This document shows positions 5,582 to 5,685 of a DNA stretch of 5,685 nt, piece by piece (position 1 is the stretch's first letter; the number at the start of each line of letters is the position of its first letter). The translations under genes were made by a program, and so were the position numbers. The stretch lies in NCBI GenBank assembly GCA_003500165.1, contig DNSZ01000224.1, positions 1 through 5,685 of the forward strand. The letters are read 5' to 3'. The notes beneath the pieces are model-generated. The model had not been told where the DNA came from. It did no database searches and worked only from the letters and a program-made list of their open reading frames with translations. The stretch comes from Paracoccaceae bacterium. GTDB lineage: Bacteria > Pseudomonadota > Alphaproteobacteria > Rhodobacterales > Rhodobacteraceae.

Positions 5582-5606
5582 TACGGTTGCAGACTTTGTA
5601 GTCTGG
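5574..5606. promoter_or_regulatory. Nested dyad, candidate LysR-type operator
   Basis: CAGACT (5590-5595) and AGTCTG (5600-5605) form a perfect dyad with a 4-base centre. A further CCAGAC at 5574-5579 repeats the left half-site and pairs with GTCTGG at 5601-5606. The T at 5588 and A at 5600 fit the T-N11-A core of LysR-type boxes. The dyad ends 15 bases before the plus-strand LysR ATG, a position that suits autoregulation. The spacer is visibly richer in A/T than its surroundings. Confidence 0.5.
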
Positions 5607-5614
5607 CTTACAGT
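5587..5614 (+). promoter_or_regulatory. Possible promoter of the plus-strand LysR gene
   Basis: TTGCAG at 5587-5592 and TACAGT at 5609-5614 are separated by 16 bases and match the -35 and -10 consensus at 3 and 4 positions. The predicted start would fall at or next to the ATG at 5621, giving a leaderless message, which agrees with the absence of a ribosome site there. The assignment is weak. Confidence 0.25.
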
Positions 5615-5620
5615 TCCGCG

Positions 5621-5685
5621 ATGGACTGGTCATTGATCCCATCGCTGTCGGCGCTGCGCGCCTTCGAGGCCACGGCGCGGCGCCG
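5621..5685 (+). CDS. N-terminus of a LysR-type regulator (partial, runs off the window)
   Basis: From the ATG at 5621, 21 complete codons give MDWSLIPSLSALRAFEATARR, followed by CG, so residue 22 is Arg. This is a textbook LysR N-terminus: L-SALRAFEA-AR is helix 1 of the winged helix-turn-helix in GcvA-like regulators. No Shine-Dalgarno sequence is visible in the 20 bases upstream. It points away from the minus-strand LysR body at 4748-5581 and supplies precisely the segment that body lacks. It may be a complete paralog continuing to the right, or the displaced head of the minus-strand gene. The final 8 bases (CGGCGCCG) are a perfect palindrome. Confidence 0.75.
   Translation, partial: MDWSLIPSLSALRAFEATARR

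Noticed and set aside
5564..5681. 8-bp inverted repeat GCCGCGCC (5564-5571) / GGCGCGGC (5674-5681) as the recombination site of a LysR inversion
   Set aside because: Exchange at this 8-mer would join head and body out of frame by one base, and such GC 8-mers are frequent here. Only the 5-base GGCGC alignment is in frame, too short to prove a site-specific inverton.
5582..5685. Helix 1 of the minus LysR hidden by a frameshift in another minus-strand frame
   Set aside because: The minus-strand sequence upstream of 5581 was read through the frame starting at the ATG at about 5642, and gave no LysR-like helix. The matching helix is only on the plus strand.
1..5685. tRNA or rRNA genes, CRISPR array, insertion sequence, prophage genes
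   Set aside because: No cloverleaf, repeat-spacer pattern, transposase motif or terminal repeats were seen on reading both strands.

Overview
The window is GC-rich DNA that reads as the chromosome of an alphaproteobacterium, most likely a Rhodobacterales member close to Paracoccus. The ribosomal protein L34 sequence, the alphaproteobacterial form of the SRAP protein, strong G/C third-position codon use and the rpmH-rnpA-yidD cluster all support this. The genus is an inference from memory of related proteins, not from a search.

Layout. Positions 17-1629 (+) carry a closely spaced pair: an agmatinase-type ureohydrolase with all its metal ligands, then 5 bases later a SRAP (YedK/HMCES-type) abasic-site protein. 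Positions 1678-3818 (-) carry a two-gene operon with a 4-base ATGA overlap: a TVP38/TMEM64 (VTT-domain) membrane protein, then a MerA/Lpd-like FAD-dependent disulfide oxidoreductase. Positions 3819-4012 form a divergent regulatory region with a 12-bp perfect palindrome, a tandem 7-mer spaced 10 bp, a TTGACA promoter for rpmH and a leader hairpin. Positions 4013-4726 (+) carry rpmH (L34), rnpA (RNase P protein) and yidD (membrane insertion efficiency factor), packed with a 1-base gap and then a 4-base overlap. The usual next gene of this cluster, yidC, is absent from the window.

The right end (4748-5685) is the odd part. A LysR-type regulator lies on the minus strand, convergent with yidD. Its effector domain is intact, but it lacks the first helix of its DNA-binding domain and has no ATG or GTG start. 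About 40 bases away on the opposite strand is a well-formed LysR N-terminus (MDWSLIPSLSALRAFEATARR) that supplies exactly the missing part and runs off the window. The AT-richer spacer holds a dyad that looks like a LysR-type operator. Head and body are therefore inverted relative to each other. This could be a real inversion or phase switch, a pair of divergent paralogs with one decapitated, or an inverted chimera at a contig end. It is the observation most worth following up.

The genes do not form one pathway. The L34/RNase P/YidD cluster is housekeeping (ribosome, tRNA processing, membrane protein insertion). The VTT-flavoenzyme pair is a plausible membrane/redox unit of unknown substrate. 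The ureohydrolase and SRAP proteins are unrelated in function and only share spacing.
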